Below, one piece after another: positions 24,003 to 39,000 of a DNA stretch of 64,000 bases (positions are counted from its first letter, which is position 1; the number at the start of each line of letters is the position of its first letter). Both the position numbers and the translations under genes were made by a program. Under the pieces are notes generated by a model. That model did not search any database, was not told the DNA's origin, and saw only the letters and a list, made by a program, of their open reading frames with translations. Source of the stretch: Canna indica (taxonomy: Eukaryota > Streptophyta > Magnoliopsida > Zingiberales > Cannaceae). The stretch covers positions 808,501-872,500 of the forward strand of contig CP136895.1 in the NCBI GenBank assembly GCA_034359265.1. The letters run 5' to 3'.

Positions 24003-27000
24003 CCAACCGGCCGGTATGCATTTTCCATACCGGACCGTACCGTGTGTCGGTACGGTACGGTACCGGTATGTACCGGTACCGAGATTTTAAACCTTGGCTC
24101 CACCATTTGCCAATCTATTCATGTTATTGCAAAATTATTTTAGGTAATCATGTGATCATTTTCACTCTGTTTTAGCAAGAATGGGGACATAGTAAGGTAG
24201 ATAATCATCTCCTTTTTTTAGTATTTATTAGGTAAATACGTGTCTATTTTAACTGTTGTGATTACATCAGTATAGCCTGGTCTTGTGTAAACTTGTGCAA
24301 ATGACTAATATGGTATGAGCGGGTCTGTTTATAAGCCGTTGCATTTTAAAAGTATTTGAATTTGGCTGTGGTTTTGCAGCGAGATAAGATTTCCACTTAC
24401 CTTTCTATGCTTTGTTAATGCACTCTGGCATGTATCTTCTAGCTTGAGTTTGTTTAAGTCTAAATTGTATGCAAATTTGTATACTGAAAAAGTTGATAAT
24501 GCATATTCGAAGTCATGGAACATTCTTCACTGCTTTACTGCTTTCAGGCTTGTAGCAAAGGGTGACAGCTTTGAAACGAATGGGAACATCCTTGGTTTAA
24601 AAGTGGAGAGCAATGGAATCACAGTGCTGGAGCCTTTTGATACCCTTTTTAAACTGTCAAATGCTTCTGGGAAAACAAACATGCATTGTGCTGTATCTGA
24701 CATAGTTATGAATTTCTCATTCAGCATCCTAAAACTTTTCTTAGCAGTTGAGGAAGATATTTTAGCATTTGTAAGGATGTCATCTAAGAAAGTGTCAGTC
24801 ATATGTTCTCAATTTGATAAAGTTGCTACAATAAATGGTAAGCTACAGATTTCTTATTTGTTTCTTTGCAGTGTATGATGTAAAGAAAAATTAAATTTCT
24901 ATTGCTGAATATCAGTTGTCACTTGCCAGTTGCCACGTGCCACTATAACTAAACTTCCTTTTACTAGGTTACAATCATACATTTGCTTTCTGGAGACCAC
25001 ATGCACCATCAGGATATGCTGTTCTTGGGGACTGCTTGACTCCTCGGTCCGTAAACTGTTTACTTTCACTCAGGGTTTGAGTTTTAAATCTAATGCAAAT
25101 TTGTACATTCAGGAATCAGCCACCCTCAAAAGGAGTTATCGCTTTAAATACCAGCATTGTGAGAGTCAAGAGACCTTTGTCCTATAAGTTAATATGGAGA
25201 AGCAGTTCACATAATTCTCAGAAAGGCAGATATGACCATGCAAGTAATCTGTCGAATAATGACAATGGTAATCAAAATTATGGTTTCTCCATTTGGTTTC
25301 CTGTAGCACCTAGAGGCTATGTTGCAGTGGGTTGTCTAGTTTCTTCAGGAAGTTCTGAACCACCACTCTCATCTGGTCTGTGCATTTTAGCTTCATTGGT
25401 TTCTCCATCCTCTTTCAAGGACTGCATTGCACTGAGCTTAACTGATCCGTATGCCTCATTGTTCTCATTTGTTTTCCTACACTCTTTAGTCATAAATAGC
25501 AATTTAGGTTGCACAATTCATATATTATCTTCGTTGCATTTCATCAAATGATGCAGGAACAATGCAGATATTGCATTTTGGAGAGTGGAGAATTCATTTG
25601 GATCTTTTTTACCTGCAAATCCTAACAAGATGAATTTGGTTGGTAAAGCTTATGAGTTGCGTCATGTACTCTTTAGTAATTCAGATTCTTCTGGTAAAGT
25701 TTCTTTAAGTTCCACTAGCAGACACAGTAGAAACACTGGTGACAGTTCTCAGCTGGAAAGAGCTGGAACATTGACATCTGGTCGCTTATTTGAAGCTGTA
25801 ACAAATTTTAAATTGATATGGTGGAACAGAGGTACGTCCTTCCGGAAAAAAATCTCAATATGGCGTCCAGTGGTTTCTCCTGGAATGGTTTTTCTTGGTG
25901 ACATTGCTGTTCAAGGGTATATCTCCTCTCTTCTTTCACCATTTCATTCTACTTGTTATTGTGCACCACTTTAGCAGTAGTTATTTAGTACAGGTATGAA
26001 CAACCAAATTCAGCTATTGCTCTTCATGATCCTGGAGATGAATCTTTTCTGAAAGCTCCTCAAGATTTTCAACTTGTTGGTCGCGCCAAGAAGCAAAAAG
26101 GAACTGAAACTATCTCTTTCTGGTTTCCTGTACCTCCTCCAGGGTTTGTTGCATTAGGATGCATTGCATCTAAGGGCTCACCAAAGAGTGATGAAATTAG
26201 CTTATTAAGATGCATTCGAAGTGATATGGTTACTGGAGACCAGTTTGCTGATGAAAGTATATGGGATACATCTGAAACAAGAATATCAGAACCATTTAGC
26301 TTGTGGAGTAAGGGTGATGATCTGGGCACATTCCTCGTCAGAAATGGATTTAAGAAGCCCCCCAGGAGATTTGCTTTAAAACTTGCGGCACCAACATTAT
26401 CTAGTGGCTCCAGTAACACTGTCGTTGATGCAGAAATTAGAACTTTTTCTGCAACAGTTTTTGATGATTATGGAGGACTGGTAAGAATTTATTCTCAGCT
26501 AAATTTATCATGTCTTTTGTTGTAGATGGTGCATATGAGTTGAAGTTCCTTGTTGATTACTAGCACCACTTTGCTCTGCCAAAACTAGTGTGTTATATTT
26601 GTGGATATGTGAATAATATAAAAAGAGTAAAAAAATAGGGTTTTAAGCCGAGGCCTCAAGAGTCAGCGAGGCCTGAGGAGTGGGGCCAGGCCTCGGCCCC
26701 TCTCAGACTGGTATTGGTGCCATGCTGGAACATACATGTACACTTCAGCGCATGCTGAGCGGTTCAACACATTTTGAAATAACCCTAAATCCTCATATAT
26801 TTAACAATTATAAACTATTCAACAGAAAATCTAGTAAATTTAACAATTATAAGACAAAATGACTTAACATTGAATTAAAAAGAGAGCATTTCATATATTA
26901 AGGGTCAAGGTTTAAAATCTCGTACCGGTACATCTCGGTAGCTGGACCATACTGTACCGACAAATCAGCACAGTCCGGTACATATGGGACCTACTGGACT

Positions 27001-30000
27001 GATTGGTACAATTTTTTTTCAAAAAAAAATGAGAGAGATTTGAGAGAATTAAAGAATTTTGAGAGTAATTATAGTATGAGAGTAGTATTGGGTGGAAAGT
27101 AAGGGGTTTGAGGGCCTTATATAGCCCTCAAAAGTCAAAACCCTTAGAAATCAGTCCCAATGGCTAAAATAGCCGTTGGGAACTGGCTCATGAAAATTCA
27201 AATAGCTGTTGGGGTTGTACCGCCCAGTATACTGGACGCCACTGGTGCTTTCAAATTGGTACATGCATTGCACTGTCTGATACATCCAGTATAGCCAGTA
27301 TATTGCATCTACCGGCCTATATTGGTACTGATCATTGTTTTAACTTTTAAATACCATACTGTAGGGGGCGGTACTATGGGTATTTGAAAAAATTGATATT
27401 GATATACCTTGATATAGTCCGGTACTGGGTGTACCATCCCATCCAGGATAGCCTTGTATCGATCATGCCTGGTCGGTGTGGCGCGATATAGAGCCTGTAG
27501 CGGGCGGTACATGCTCAATGGTTGTTTTTCAACCGTTGGGCTTTTTTTACCAGCCTCAAACAACTGTTTGAGCCATTGTGGCCAATTTTTTATGATTTGG
27601 GGGGCTATGCCTTTTTGTACTGGATCGTCCAATGCGTCAGTATGGTACAGTAGCAGTATCGATCATTCACCAAGATTGATACCAATACGAGATTTTAAAC
27701 CATTGTGCTGATATTGTCATAAAATGCCCGTGCCGGGTGGTAGAATACAGGATCAAAAACCATGTAACAATGAATGCAACTAGTTGATACATTGGTACAA
27801 CTTGTTAGAGATCTAGATAAATATGTTAGATACATTTGTGGGATCCTCTTCTCATAGGATATGTGTTGGAAGAGTGTCAACTGCAGCTTGACTATGTTTT
27901 GTGCTATGTTGCCTCTCGTGTATGGAAGCCGAGCTAGTTAGCTTTTTCTTATTCAACTTGAGTCCGGATTTGGGCAAATCACTCATGTGTTTTCTTCTTC
28001 TTCTTTATTTTTTCATTTATTTTTTCTAGTTGCATGTTGAAGGATTTTCTTACCACTATATCATGTTGAATGAATATGTTTATACATGTTGAGTCTTTGT
28101 AACCACACTGACCCATACTAAGGCATATTGTATGCCAGTATGGCTTGGTACATCAGATTTGACCAATTTTTATACAATTAGGGTGCACAGGGTCTCGATC
28201 CACTAATAGACTGGTACAATACATAGCATACCGTCTGGTGTACATTGAAATTTAAAGCCATGGAGGAAAGCTTGTCGTCTTTGGCAGGATTGGTGAAGGT
28301 TTTTGTGTTAGGACTTAGGAGTGAACCACTCTCCTATGGAGAACAAGTATAATAGATGGTATGCTTTCTTTAGATACAATAAGTCTAGGAAAATCATATA
28401 AGACATCAAAAACACCCCCCAAAAAGATCGAATTGCCCTCCAATGTATTTCTTTCTAGGTGGGTGTGTGATCATAACATATAATACAATATCAATGTTCC
28501 CACAATATAGGAATGAGCTCCCCCCTCCTTTCTCATCCTGTCATTTTGACAAGGGAAGGGAGAAGTGTTGAAAACTTGCTAAGCACATTTAAGCATCTAG
28601 GCGTCCATAATGCTTGAGGCACTAGTACCTTTTCTAGGTGTTTGTCCAAGTGAAACATGGGACCTTTTTTTACTTGTTTAACAATACAATGGAACACTAT
28701 ATTTTTTAAGAGGGAAAAAAGAAGCAAGAGGGTATGAGGGGAGCAACATGCAAGAGGATGGAGGGAACGAGAGAAGGGAAGAGACATGAGGGAGAGAAAG
28801 AATTTAATTGTTCGCATTGCTGGATATGATTGTTGTTGTTGCTGTCGGATATGGTTGTTACTCACTATGAGATACGAAGATTGTAGAACTCTTGATGCCT
28901 TTGCATCGGCGACTTAGGAATAAGGCAAGGGGGTACTAAACGAGTGCATGAAGGGTGCTAGGCAAGCGCCTCTTTTAAAGCACCCACCTAATGATATCTA
29001 AGGCGTCAGAGCAATGTTGCCAGCTTGCCGTGCCTGTAGTTTGCACCTAGGTGCTCGTCCCTAGTGCCTTTTAATAACATTGGAAGGGAGGAGGTGGTAA
29101 GATATGATGATGAATGCATAAGGCTCCAATAGTCTTAAGGTGACTTTTCCTTTAGGTCTTATAAACCCTCTTTAATATTGAACTAAAAAAGAGAAAAATA
29201 TCCCCATAAAAGGTATGAAGTCTGAACTCTGAAGTCTGAACACTGCTTGCCAAATATCTCTATTTCACTAGACGCTAGATATTATCACTAATTTGTGTCA
29301 GTTTGAGAAAATGCATTTGTATCAGTTGTTACAGGGGCAAACATAAGTCCTTCGTGCTAATATTGTTTACATAATCTGTGGGGATAGCATCATTTTCTCC
29401 TCATGTCTATGCTGATTTAGTTTCCTTGTAGTTCATTTTTGCTTGATATAAGACTAAAAGATTCTAGTGAAAGTTTGAAACCTCAGTTTAACTACATATT
29501 GTGTGCATGCAGATGGTTCCACTATTTAATGTATGGTTGGATAAAATTGCATTTAGTCTACATGGGAGACCAGATTACTTAAATTCAACCATGAGTTTCT
29601 TATTGGCCGCAAAATCTTACAATGACAAATATGATTTATGGGAGCCCTTTGTTGAACCCATGGATGGATTTGTAAGGTGTGGAACTAAACTCCTATACAT
29701 TTCAGTTTATTAATAGATCTATTGAATTTTTCAAAGTGGCTGCAATGCACAAAACTTGGTTGTTGGAGGCTGTGAGAAGTCTCTATTTCTAATGTTCATA
29801 ATCAAGTGCAGTCCTTTAAAGATAATGTTTGTGAAATTCATGTCTACAGGTATCAGTATGATTTAAATGCACCTGGTGCTGCCACCCAGCTCCGTGTGAC
29901 TTCTACAAGGGATCTTAATCTTAACATCTCTGTTTCTAATGCAAATATGCTCATTCAAGCTTATTCTAGCTGGAATTCTCTTAATCATATTGATGTATCA

Positions 30001-33000
30001 TATAAAAAGATTGTGAGTGTTGACACTCCAACCTCATCATTTCAGGTTCTAATGTATTTCTTGCATATTAGTTTATGCCTGTCTTTTTCTGTATTATTCA
30101 GGAACCTATTACTCCTACATCCGGTGAGAGTTCTATCATTGACATTCATCAAAAGGGTGACTACTATATCATACCACAAAATAAGCTTGGCCAAGACATA
30201 TATATACGAGGTACCAAGTATGGGAGGAATTCAAGTATCATCAAAATGCCATCAGGAGGCACAAAACCTGTAAAAGTTCCAGGACTTAAAAATATGCTGA
30301 ACTCTCACTTGAAAAGGGACCTGAGTGTAGTATCTAGGTCAATGCTAACAATAATTATTGCTGATGCAGAGGTGAGTTCTTTGTAAAATTTTGCAAGAAT
30401 CATTTGCTATTTCTGCACCATCTAACAAGGATTTATGTCCTAGCTTCTTGGTAGTGCATATTTGGTTGGAAATGGATGTGCCAAGGCACGCCTAGCTTGC
30501 TGTGGCTGTTTCAATTAATGCCTCTTAGGTGTTAGCCGTTGATAATTGGGCATTGATGAGTTTTGGCTACTTACCTGCACCAAAATCTTATCAGCATGGT
30601 TTGCATGGCCACAAAGTGTGTAACATGTGACCTATGCCCTCAAATCCTCAATACAGGACAGAATTTGCCCATATTGTCGTCCTATTCTAAATGTGAATTT
30701 GGATATAAAAGCACAAACAACTGTTGAGTATTTTTGCTAGTTTGACTGCAGTAGCTATTCTATATTATTCCATCTTTTTATTTGTCTTCAATTTGTCATT
30801 TTATCTTTAGCATTGAGGTTGGGCCCTCCCCACAATTAGTTAGTAGAAACCTTGTTGTTCAGGCTACCCTCATGTGATGATTTAATAGAGTAGTTTGTGG
30901 GTATCTAAATTAAGATCATGGTTTAAAATCTCGGTACCGGTACCAATTTGTGGGTATGAAAATTGCATACCGGCGGGTTTTTTTTTTTTAAAAAAAAGAA
31001 ATAACTCCAAATCTCCATACCGCCCGGTTTGGGCGGTATATATCAAATACCGCCCGATATCGAGCGGTATTTGATATATACTGCCCAAACCGAGCGGTAT
31101 GAACCTGAAACAAGTGGCCTCAGTGCCGTTGGCTGGCCCAACGGTACTAAGGCCTCATACCGCCCATACCGGGCGGTATATGACAAAATACCCCCATATA
31201 CCGCCTGGTATACCCAATATACCCGGTTTTTTCAAACACCGGGTATATTGTATACCGGAAACCTAAAAAACCGGTAAATACCGGGCTTACCGTACCGTAC
31301 CGGATGAGATTTTAAACCATGATTAAGATATCAGATTATTATGGCCTGGAACTTTAGCGAAAAACTTGGAATACAACAGAACTTTGGCCTTTCTTGACGA
31401 TCTAACAGCCTTTGCACATGGGCTAAATTTACCCTTCCAAGTTCCAACAAGTATTGATATGCCACTCATGCTTGTTCTTGTTTCATATTCTGCTCAGGCA
31501 GTACATTGCCATGTCAGCTGATCTGACCTGTCTGATAACAACATTACAATTAAGTGAAATATCCTCTAAATGGTCTTGTCATCTAAATTACATTTTACTC
31601 TTTATTTTAATACTTAATTGCACAATAACACCAAAGTTCCGTACAATCTACAATCTTCACCCTTCACGACCGGGTCATACTTTTGTAGCGTAAATTGCAA
31701 TGTATCATGGAAGGTTGATTCTGTTAGTATCTTGGATCTTGAGAAGGAACACTTTTCTAAAGTTAAATTCAATTTTTTGTCATGCAGTTGCCAACACCTG
31801 AGGGAATAGCAGCTGGTGAGTACATGGTCGCAGTTCGTTTGTTAATAGATCCTTCAGTTGTGTCACCTTTGCAGCAACAAAGTGCCCGTACTTCTGGTGT
31901 TATAACCAAGCATTCTTCCTCGGGCATTACCTTAGTGAACTGGCATGAAGTGTTCTCCTTCAAAGTTGATTCTATGGTATGTGAGGAATCAATGTTATTA
32001 GGCAGGATCTACTCACAAATATTACTATCTACAGTTTCATTCCTCTTGGTGGGATTTGAAATCTTTTCTGATCATTTTAAGTAGTGGCCCCACATTAATT
32101 CATAGTTCCTAAACAGAATTGGATCAATGTATTTGCTAGTTGTTAAGAAATTAGTGGGCCTAACTCCACCCTAAAAGCTAGCTCATGGGGAGAAGATTGT
32201 CCAAACTATTTAAAGGCCATCTTGACCATATTTTTAACCAATGTGGGACTTTAACTCACCCCTCGCGCCCAAGATTGGACATGTGGAGCGTGGAGTTTTG
32301 CAGGACTGAAAATCTGCGGGTGGCACAATATCAACCACACAGGATAGGCTCTGATACCATGTTAAGAAATTAGCGGGCCTAACTCATCCCAAAAGCTAGC
32401 TCATAGGGGGAGGATTGCCCAATCTATTTAAAGACTATGTTGGTCATATTTTAACCAATATGGGACTTTAACACTAGTTTATCATTGTGTAGAGATAAAG
32501 TCTTGCACTTATTTCTCATTCACCATATAGAACTGGAATACCAAGAGTTAGCTAATGAGATAAATATATTTATGCATACACATCTACGCATATTCAAGGA
32601 AACTAAAGTTACGAAATGGTCAGAATTTTCTTTAAAACTTATGTCAATTCAAACACCCATCCTTGTGGTTGTACTGGATCTTGGAAGTCACAAGTTAGGA
32701 TTGCATTCTGGTTGGGACATCTTAGCAAACAACATTATGCTAAAAATGTACTGGAATGTATTATGCTGTTCTGTGATGAAGGTGAAAACATGATAGAATG
32801 GTGTATCCTAGTCAGCTCACAGCATGCTGTGGTAGAGATAGATTGGTAAATCCTAGTGCCACAAAAATGGCAATATGCTCGGAAATATGATGTGGCATTT
32901 ATTTATCCACTTGCAGCCATCCCAATGACTTGTAATTTCTCTAAAACAAAATCTTGCAAGGAATTTTAATAGCAAAGATTGGAAACAGTACTTGGATCAT

Positions 33001-36000
33001 CAACATATGGAAAAGGAGGTAGTTTGTACCTATATTTGCTTAGTTGAATGATAGTGGAGTTGCACCAAGTACTAAAAAGAGTGTAAACAAACGAGAAAAG
33101 AAAAGTTCAACCATCCATTAGAATAAAAGAAACCTTATAAGATATGTTTCATATGTTGAAAGCTTTCATCTCTTTTAAGGCAAATTCAAGTTTCTCATCT
33201 GGTTACCATGCCTTTTACTTCTTTGTCTATTTGTTTATTGATAATTTGATACTCCAGTTTAATCTACATGGAGAGTTAATGATTATATGCTAGCTTATAA
33301 GGCTTGATGGGTATAATAGTGTTAGCTTGAGCTTAATTAATAAGAGAGCAGTGGTTCATATCATCAAGTTAATGCCAACTGTAGTTTGTTTCTGAGCTAT
33401 GATTTAGACTTGGGCTTTTAAAAAGATTCTATGCTAGTTTGCAGTTTCTTATTATTATTGTAAAAGGGACTAGTTTGTTTATTTTAAGTAGTTTGGTGGG
33501 CCCAATCTTATAAGTAGGGAATTCTTGTGTTTATACTCTAAGTCTCTAACACAATATAAAAGGTGGAGACTGAGAGGTTTAGGGCAAGAAACAAAAGGCT
33601 TCTGCTTCTCTCTTCTTTCTCATTTTTCTTTTCTTGTCTAACTTCTTGAAAGACATGGTAGTTGGTGTATCTCCCTCTTGAAAAAGTAGTGAAGTCTTGT
33701 CGGGTTTACACAATTAAGTACCATTCTAATGGCACTATTGAAAGGTTGAAAGCTTGGTTGGTATCCAGAAGGTCTTATGATTTAGATTATTTTGAAACCT
33801 CCTCTCTGATTGCTTGACTAAATTCTGTAGAGGTGCTTATTTTGAAACCCCTTGTGCATGTTGCTCAAGGCGGGAGTGGTAAAGTTTATACGCTGCATAA
33901 GGTCACACATGAACTTAAACGATCTCCAAGATCTGGTTTGAGAAACTTAGCAAAGCTGTCTCCAGCTTTGGATTTACTTAATCACTCTATATTTGTTAGA
34001 AAATAGGAAACAAGAATTGTTCTGTTGGTTGGTTGCCTATATGGACGACATCATACTTACTAGAAGTGATTTCATTGGTATGGCAGCATCAAGTGTTTCT
34101 CCAAAAACACTTTCAAGTTAAGGCTTTATTTCGACCTGCTGAAACCCGCTTTTGTTCAGTATTGTAGCAAGCTAGGAATGGGAAATTTTTATGCCCCTCT
34201 CCCAGCTTGAGGGGGAGTGTAAAAGGATTAGTTTTTTTGTTTTTATGTGGTTTCGTGGTCCAATCTTTGTAAGAAGGGCATTCTTGTTTTTATACTTAAC
34301 ATTATATAAAAGGTGGAGATTGGCAAGAAAAAAGGCTGTCTCCTCTCTCTCTCTCTCTCCAAAAGCTTTGTTACTGTATGACTATCATTTTCATTATTCA
34401 TATATTCTGAGTTAATAAAAATGGAACTAGAGTAAAAATCTGAATTATTACATCTGATAAAGCAAGCTTTGGCGAATGAATTTTGTGTTCTCTTGATTAA
34501 CAACCACAAGTTTCATTTCAAACTTTTCTGAGGATGTTGTAATTTATGTCTATCTAAACAGGACAATTACAAGGTGGAGTTTATTGTAGTTGACCTGGGA
34601 AAAGGTACTTATTTTATTCTGTGGGTCTTTGTTTTTAAGCTGTCTTTTGAAAATTTAATCAAATACGTCCTTACATGTATAATTCCTGGGGCTACTTTGA
34701 CAGGGGAGCCAATAGGAATTCATTCTGCCAATTTGAAGCAACTAGCACATGCAGTCCCAATTGGCTCAAACTCATTTGACTGCAAGAACTATTTTTCTTG
34801 GAAGGAACTCTCATCAGCCAGAACATTGGTAATAATTTTCTATCTTTTGTTGAAGTGTGTTTTTTCTTACTCTTTTTATTTTCTTTGCGGTTGAAAAGTA
34901 CATGGAACTATGGAAGTGAACATAGATATTCATGTTTCCTGTCTGTGCTACTACTGCATGCTGCCAAATGAGTAAATGTCTTTTTCCTTATTTATCATGA
35001 ACCAGGATTGTCAAAGTAATGATCAGAGTAAACTTCATGGAAGAATAAGATGCGCTATACTATTTCCAGGGCGAGCTGAAATTAAAAATGATGATCATAA
35101 CAGTTCAATTACCAACAAAGCTGGATTTATTCAAATCAGTCCAACCAGAGAAGGACCTTGGACAACTATGAGGCTGAACTATGCTGCTCCTGCAGCATGT
35201 TGGAGGTTTGGTAATGATGTTGTTGCTAGTGAAGTATCTGTAAAAAATGGCAATAGATATGTCGACATACGGTCTCTGGTGTCTGTCACTAACCATACTG
35301 ACTTCTTCATCGATTTGTGCTTGAAATCCAAGACTTCTTCTGAGTATCAGAGTTCATCAGATGAAGAAGGTAATGCTGTTAGTACAAGATTTGATAAAAA
35401 CAGATTTGAAACAGAGGAGTTCTTTGAAGTAGAGAAGTATGATCCATCATATGGTTGGATTAGCTGCTCTTCATCTATTCCATTTGCTAATCAGTCTAAG
35501 CCGTTCTCTTCAGATGATGGAAATAGGGTAAGGAGAACAAAAAAATTACTTCTGTTTTTTAAGGTCTGAGTGTCTGCTTCGATTTATCAATTATCAATAT
35601 GATATTGCTTCTAATAGTTTGTATACAAATGTCATCCAATAATTTGTTCAGTGTATCATTAGGATAAGTTTCATATTCCAACAAAGATCCTAATATACAC
35701 ATCCTGAAATCAAGGTTTAAAATCTCGGTACGTACCGGTACCATACCATACCGACAGACGGTACAGTATGGTACCAAAAATGATACCAAATCTTTTTTTT
35801 AAGATGGATAACATAGTGTTGAACTCAAGTAAGTGTTAAATCTCACTTTGATCTTCAAATTTGAAGTCTAAAACCTTGTTCAAAGCTGCTATAAAACATC
35901 GTACTTGACCACGAAATGATGAAAAACATCCATAAGATTCTTAACTTAAGTTGTCAAATACATCAAGGTTTGCAAGTAGAATACAAGGTTTCAAATGTAA

Positions 36001-39000
36001 TTCAAAATGCGGACAAATGACGTCCGTCGTAGAAATTAGCTATCTTTATGGGACCAACACGACTAAGGTCAATTTCGTAGGGAATTTTTCCTAGTCATTA
36101 TATTTTGGTATTCATAATACTATATTGACATGAGAGTTTCTTTAGTGAGAGCCCAAGCACAAGAAAACTAGCACCGGAAACCGTACCCGTTTGGAATTGT
36201 AGGGAAACAGTACCCAACAACTAGAAAACTAGTTGTTGGGTGATACCGGGTGGTATCGCCCGACATCGATGTTTGTATCGCTCGGTATGGGCAATACTGA
36301 CAAAATATCGGGTGTACTGCTCGGCATGGTTTAAAAAATCGGCCGAAACGGTACGGTAAGCCCAGTATTTACCGGTTTTTGGGGATTCTGGTATTCGATA
36401 TACCAGGTATTTGAAAATACCGGGTATATATGCTATACCGAGCGGTAAATGTATCATACCGCCCGGTATGACGCGATATCGGGTTGTTGTTTTTATTTTT
36501 TTTTAAGAGTTAGATATAACTCTAATAATACATAATTGATGAATAAATGCTTAAAATCAATATTCAAATGTCAAATATATGAATACAATGTTTAAAAGCT
36601 ATTTGGTACCGTATTGGATTTTTCACATATACAAGAGAATTACATTAGAATTAATATAGGGCGACACAATCCCACAACCCAAAGGGTCTAAAAAATTTCA
36701 CATATGCATTAGAATTACATAATAGCGGGACCGCCGAAGACTCTGCGTAGCGCAACATAAGACGTAGTGCAACATCAACTAAGATGATGAATACCATGTG
36801 TCGCCTAATATTAATTCTAATGTAATTCTCTTGTATCTGTGAAAAATCCTAATACAGTACCAAATAGCTTTTAAACATTGTATTCATGCATTTGACATTT
36901 GAATATTAATTTTAAGCATTTATTCATCAATTATGTATTATTATAGTTATATCTAACTCTAAAAAAAAAAAACGGTATGGTGTTTTCCGTACCGGACCGT
37001 ACCGAGTGTCGGTACGGTACTGGTTTCAGCCAGGTACCGAAATCGGTACCAAAACCGAGATTTTAAACCATGCTGCTCGATACCGACGGGTACCGGGTGT
37101 ACCAGATATCGGTTTTTGAAAAAAAGAAACGGTACGAATTTTAAAACCATTCCTGAAATATAAGAAATTAGGGAATTGTTAAGCATGGTTTAAAGCACTA
37201 ATTTGCATTGCGTAGGACGGGGTACCTTATCAGTCCACGAGTGAACTGGTACCTGGTTTACGTACTATTACCCGTCCACGAGTGAACTAGTACCAACTTG
37301 GGAAGTATGGGTTGTAGACCTATTAGATATTGATTGTAAATACTATTATAATATACAAATGTCAAGTGCATTTAGACGTTTGTAAGAGTTAATGACCATT
37401 GCTATAGATGAGAGCAATACAAATGTATATATAGTCTTCACATAAGTCAAGAAAATAATCTATGTGGGACTATTACAATAGAATCAATTAGGACAAACCT
37501 CTCAGATTATTCTTACTTTGCCCTTGGTATTGCTTGTGGGCATGGCTTAAAGTCTGGGACCATATTGAGCGGTACAGTGAATACAGAAACTGGATCAGGT
37601 AACAAATTCACAGTATAGTGTTAAAACCCTTTGATCTATTTTATTAAGTATATAACATCAAATAAAGCCTTTAAAGTTAGAGTTTAAACATCAAATATTT
37701 GGATAGTTTTCTATTGCATTTTTACATTTTCTTTTTCTTCTCCTTCCTACTTTCTTTTCTGTCCAGGCTACCAAGTACAGTATTGTCGCTGGCTGATCCA
37801 GCCAATATCCATGTTGGACCTTCAAACCAAAACTTTGAAGTTTGAACCTTGTGAATATGACTAGCAGTTGGGATAGAAATTTTAATATGTCCTACCTGGA
37901 TTTCGATCACCTGAGAGTTGATGTGGCCCTCCCCACCCATGTAATTGTTTCCTCATATTTGGACCAACTTAAATAAATCTTTCAATATGACTTGGAGTTC
38001 TGATAGGAATTTTGATGTCTTGCCCTTGATTAGTTGATTTTGATCACCTCTCCCCAATCCCCATCCCTAACATAATGGGGCGGGGGTGGGATTCATGTGA
38101 CCCTCTTTGCACACATAATCTTTTTTCTTATATGTAGATCAACTTAAATCAATCTGTCTTTCTTATAAACATACTCAAATTGTAGATTTTACACTTCAAA
38201 ATAATAAAAACTTGCATCTAACTTCATCCCTAACCTGTCTTGCCCCAATTACCGCATATGGTGGAGATGGGATAGAGTTATTTATTCTTTGCCTTGCCTT
38301 GATATGCACTGCACCCACATCTAACAGTGTGGGGCTGGGAAGGATGATCCTTGACCCTCGCACTGCCTCATTGCCATCTAGAACTAGCAATGATTTGCGG
38401 AGTCCGGAATCAAAATTGCATTAAGAAATAAGTGGTTCTCTTCCATATACACTAATGCATTCAATAAAAGTCATATGTTTCTGAAAGACAAGATTTGGCC
38501 TAATATGTAGGGCTTCAAAACATGAGGGTTAGATGAGGGCTGATGTATGCAGCCTACCTGCAAACAGAGAAGTCAGAGAGGTAGATTGCATGACAAACCC
38601 TGGTTGCTAACTTGCCAAAGCACACCCTGCATAGTTTCATTAATGAAGACTGAATATGTAATTTTCTTATTTTCATTTAAAACTATTAATAGTGAATCCT
38701 AAATTTCGTTGATCATGTGATTTCTGCTGGTAATAAAAGAATTAGAATCGAAAACACTCCTACAGTCTGAGTTAACTAGTATATTTTAAGGCATTCATTC
38801 TATTATACAGGAAGCTTCTACTGTTCAGCTGCCAGATGGCTGGGTGTGGGTGGATGACTGGCATGTGGATACCAGATCTGTAGTCACAGCTGATGGGTGG
38901 GTTTATGCTCCAGATACTGAACATCTTAACTGGCCTGAGTCATCAGAACAATTGAATTCTGTTCATTATGTCAGGCAAAGAAAGTGGATCAGGCACAAGA

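Larger units (their letters stand above)
20082..24096 (+). mobile_element. Intact hAT DNA transposon (4,015 bp)
   Basis: The left end is TAAGGTTTAAAAT and the right end, read inward, CAAGGTTTAAAAT. The first-base difference recalls the T/C mismatch of maize Ac. The duplication GCTCCACC is perfect (20,074-20,081 and 24,097-24,104). The 5' subterminal region has three 29-bp tandem units (starting at 20,224, 20,253 and 20,282), each containing the palindrome ATACCGCCC-GGTAT-GGGCGGTAT. The 3' region has an A-run and GGTACGGTACCGG-type repeats. It inserted in VPS13 intron 11 in sense orientation. Intact ends, TSD and coding sequence make it a candidate autonomous copy. Confidence 0.93.

Noticed and set aside
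26906..27705. Called at first as one hAT element with intact ends.
   Set aside because: The octamers TTAAGGGT and GTGCTGAT outside the ends do not match and the palindrome occurs twice inside, so it is listed only as a relic.
33840..34160. Possible functional reverse transcriptase.
   Set aside because: Only short RT-like pieces (ELKRSPRSGL, YMDDIILTR) remain, with stops and frame changes between diverged LTRs.
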